From Dermatemys mawii (taxonomy: Eukaryota; Chordata; Testudines; Dermatemydidae), in assembly GCA_007922305.1 (NCBI GenBank), contig ML677358.1, positions 15,831,564-15,895,563 of the forward strand: a DNA stretch of 64,000 nucleotides, written 5' to 3'. Positions 61,675-64,000 of this stretch are shown piece after piece. Numbering within the stretch: the first letter of the stretch is position 1; each line of letters begins with the position of its first letter. The notes beneath the pieces were generated by a model. That model searched no databases, was not told the origin of the DNA, and worked only from the letters and a program-made list of their open reading frames with translations. The position numbers were made by a program, and so were the translations under genes.

Positions 61675-61820
61675 AGACCCATGGAACTCCTCTGTGATCA
61701 GTGGATGGCTCCTGATTAACACCAGTGTACGTGAGATCCGAGTAAGACCCACATGGAGCAAAGCTTGCTGTAGATCTTTTCCCTGTTAAACCATTTTGGC
61801 TTGTCATGGTCCGTGAAAAC

Positions 61821-61851
61821 TAACACACATACACACACACACACACACAAT
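61821..61851. repeat. (CA)n microsatellite
   Basis: An ACACACATACACACAC run of about 28 bp with one interruption. Confidence 0.9.
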
Positions 61852-64000
61852 TGCTACTTACCCCCAACGTTTCAACCTCCACCTCCTTTGGTGGGTTGCC
61901 TGGGGTATCTCACTGTAGATGTTTATAGGAAAGACTTCCAAATATTGGTATTCTTGCCTAAAAACATGTGAAGGAATAAGTAAGTTCAATGTGTTGATTA
62001 TTTTTCTACCTAGTATGCAAAGTTCTTGTGAATGGCTTGCCAATGCAATCCATGCCCTCATTGGGTATGTGTGTGTAGATGTTACCTTCTGCATGCAGGT
62101 GCACTTTGGATAATGTCCTCCATCACTATGACCATGTGCAGATGAAATGCTGACTCACAAAGGTGTCCCAGCAAAATAACAATCCAGTAGTTGTGCTCTC
62201 GCCGCGATGCAGTATCCCTTTATATAGAAGGGACCTTTCTCTCGTTCCATCGTCGTAATTACCCACTTATTTTTATTATCGTTCAGATCAGCGTCACACA
62301 TTTGTAAAGCCCTGAGCCAAGGAGGGTGAACACAGATTCAGCCCAGCAAACTACTGCTGGTGACAGCAAAGTTGATTTCCTTTGTATTTTAGACATTGCA
62401 TTTGAGCCTACGCCTTGGAGTGACTCTTTCTCAGCTCAGATCCTTTCTGTGAAATTCAGGGGAGGAATGTGACTCTGTTCCTGTCCAAATGAATAGGCCA
62501 TCTGTTCATTAGGAGCCGTCTGGCTTTTTGATAGACTATGGAGGTGGTGGGAAAAGACTCTGGGATGGAGGATTGTGCTACCATGCCCAGACCTGATGGA
62601 GCTTTTACAAATGCCAGCCGTGCTCTTTCCTTTGATTGGCTTTGAGATGTTCTGGGTTTGAATTTTGTGCCCATGGCAGTGTGTGAGGAGGAAGACAGGA
62701 ATCTTTACAGAGTTTTGGTGCAGATCCTCCCGTGCGGGCAGAAAGTAGAAGCAGCTGCACCTAAATGAGAGGGATCAAAAGAGAGGTAAGATGGAATTTA
62801 AAAGTGATAAAGATGCCAATATGTAACCAAGTTGCAGCAGACTAGTTACATGAGGGCAGAATGCGGGGAGGGAAAAGCATGTTGGATGCTAGTGGAATGC
62901 TAATTAGTTCTGACATGTGGCATCCCTGCTATTCCAGCCCCAAGCCTGTATACAGATACAAACCTGACCTGCAGCAACTTCCTTATTCCTGATCCCCAGC
63001 TCTGCCCTGACCTGCAGCATGCCCCAACTCCAGAGCCCCCATATACATCTGCTCATGCACATCAATCTGCTCTGCATTTCTCATTCTGAATTAAACCCAG
63101 CCCCATGCAGCTGACCATTTCTTGTGCAATCACTGACAATGCCACATTGCGCCATGGTTTCGTGGGTGGATAAATATCTCCTGGAGACATGAAACCACTG
63201 AAGCCATTTCCACTTAAGGTGGAATCCAAATCCAGGTTCTCCAGAGGTGAAATTCTAGCGTATTCCCATTCCCTTTACCTACTACCCCTCAGCCTAATCC
63301 ACATGAGCTGCTCTTAAACTCATTCTCCCATGGAATGGTTTTCATTCTCTACACTTGTTCCATTGAGTTGACTAGATTGCATTACCCAGCTGCCTGGATA
63401 TAATGCAGCTACAAAGGCAGATCCAGCTCTAGCTCTGATATTAACTGTTGCTCTAAATCAAGAGAACAACTGTGATACTAAGGGAAAGAGTCATGATTGC
63501 TGCATTACCATGGTGGCCATGCACTGGAAGCATGAAAGGTATCCCCGCCAGGGTCCGGTCAGCCTCAGCTGGAAGCGATTAGTATAACTGTTTCGTAGTG
63601 CAGGCTGACTGGCAGGTGACATAATCACCGGCATGGTCAGGTGCCAGTGCACAGCTGGGACCATGGGAAATTATTCAGAACTTTGAGGTGGAAAACTGGT
63701 GGTATTAATATACGAGGAAAAAATATCTTGGGTGAGAATTCGGCTTGTTGCAGGCACCAGAGCAGCGAAATCCAACATCCTTCCTGATCGATGCATCTGC
63801 ATCGTAGCATACGCAGCTTCTGCAGAGCTTTAAGCAGAGACAAAAGGGTTTCAGCCCCAGTAAGCTCTGGCACACATTAAGCATTTCACTCCTGTATTGA
63901 CGAGATGGCAAAAGGACAATAACTGTAATGCTTTATATAGCTATCAAGAGGATTCAAATTCTTCTTCCTTCCCACCCCTTTCTCCTTACTGAACATCCCC
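61852..64000. other. Intron 2, window end
   Basis: No repeat or exon recognised. The sequence ends inside the intron. Confidence 0.4.

Overview
The window is vertebrate nuclear DNA, most likely from a turtle. It has intron-split genes with GT-AG splice sites, many CR1 LINEs, MIR-like SINEs, hAT, Tigger and Harbinger-like nonautonomous DNA transposons, and short repeats I recognise from turtle genomes. There is no operon, rRNA, tRNA gene or CRISPR array. Repeat names come from memory and were not searched.

The one host protein-coding gene I can support is the 5' end of GRIA1 (AMPA-type glutamate receptor subunit GluA1) on the + strand. Coding exon 1 is 34585-34666 (signal peptide and first mature residues) and exon 2 is 36985-37122 (start of the amino-terminal domain). 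Both have clean splice signals and join in phase 1. I found no match to exon 3 downstream, so everything after 37122 is read as part of a long intron 2 that runs off the window.

Region by region: 1-34.3 kb is upstream intergenic DNA dominated by mobile-element remains. These are two related copies of a hAT-like element (1287-1746, 29175-29614), a solo LTR with a perfect 5-bp target duplication (8286-8976), a related LTR-like stretch (16121-16822), a nested wreck of a short TIR element, a hAT transposon and a CR1 LINE (9562-11830), a Tigger-like element with perfect 25-bp termini (27574-27871), and a cluster of MITEs and SINEs at 28.7-33.6 kb. From about 34.34 to 37.12 kb lie the GRIA1 leader, exon 1, a 2.3-kb intron 1 and exon 2. 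Intron 2 (37.1-64 kb) carries a palindromic insertion with an expanded CTAT microsatellite (38707-39132), Harbinger-like MITEs (43102-43403, 48181-48488), a second CR1 (44187-45330), a sense-oriented solo LTR (55583-56008), a hAT element with a perfect 8-bp duplication (58546-58805) and scattered older pieces.

Most open frames here are chance or lie inside repeats. The points most worth a second look are a 31-bp perfect inverted duplication that links a MITE to its flank, the palindromic insertion with a 12-bp target duplication, the nested transposon junction, and small upstream ORFs overlapping the GRIA1 start codon. I see no sign of a new multi-gene system.
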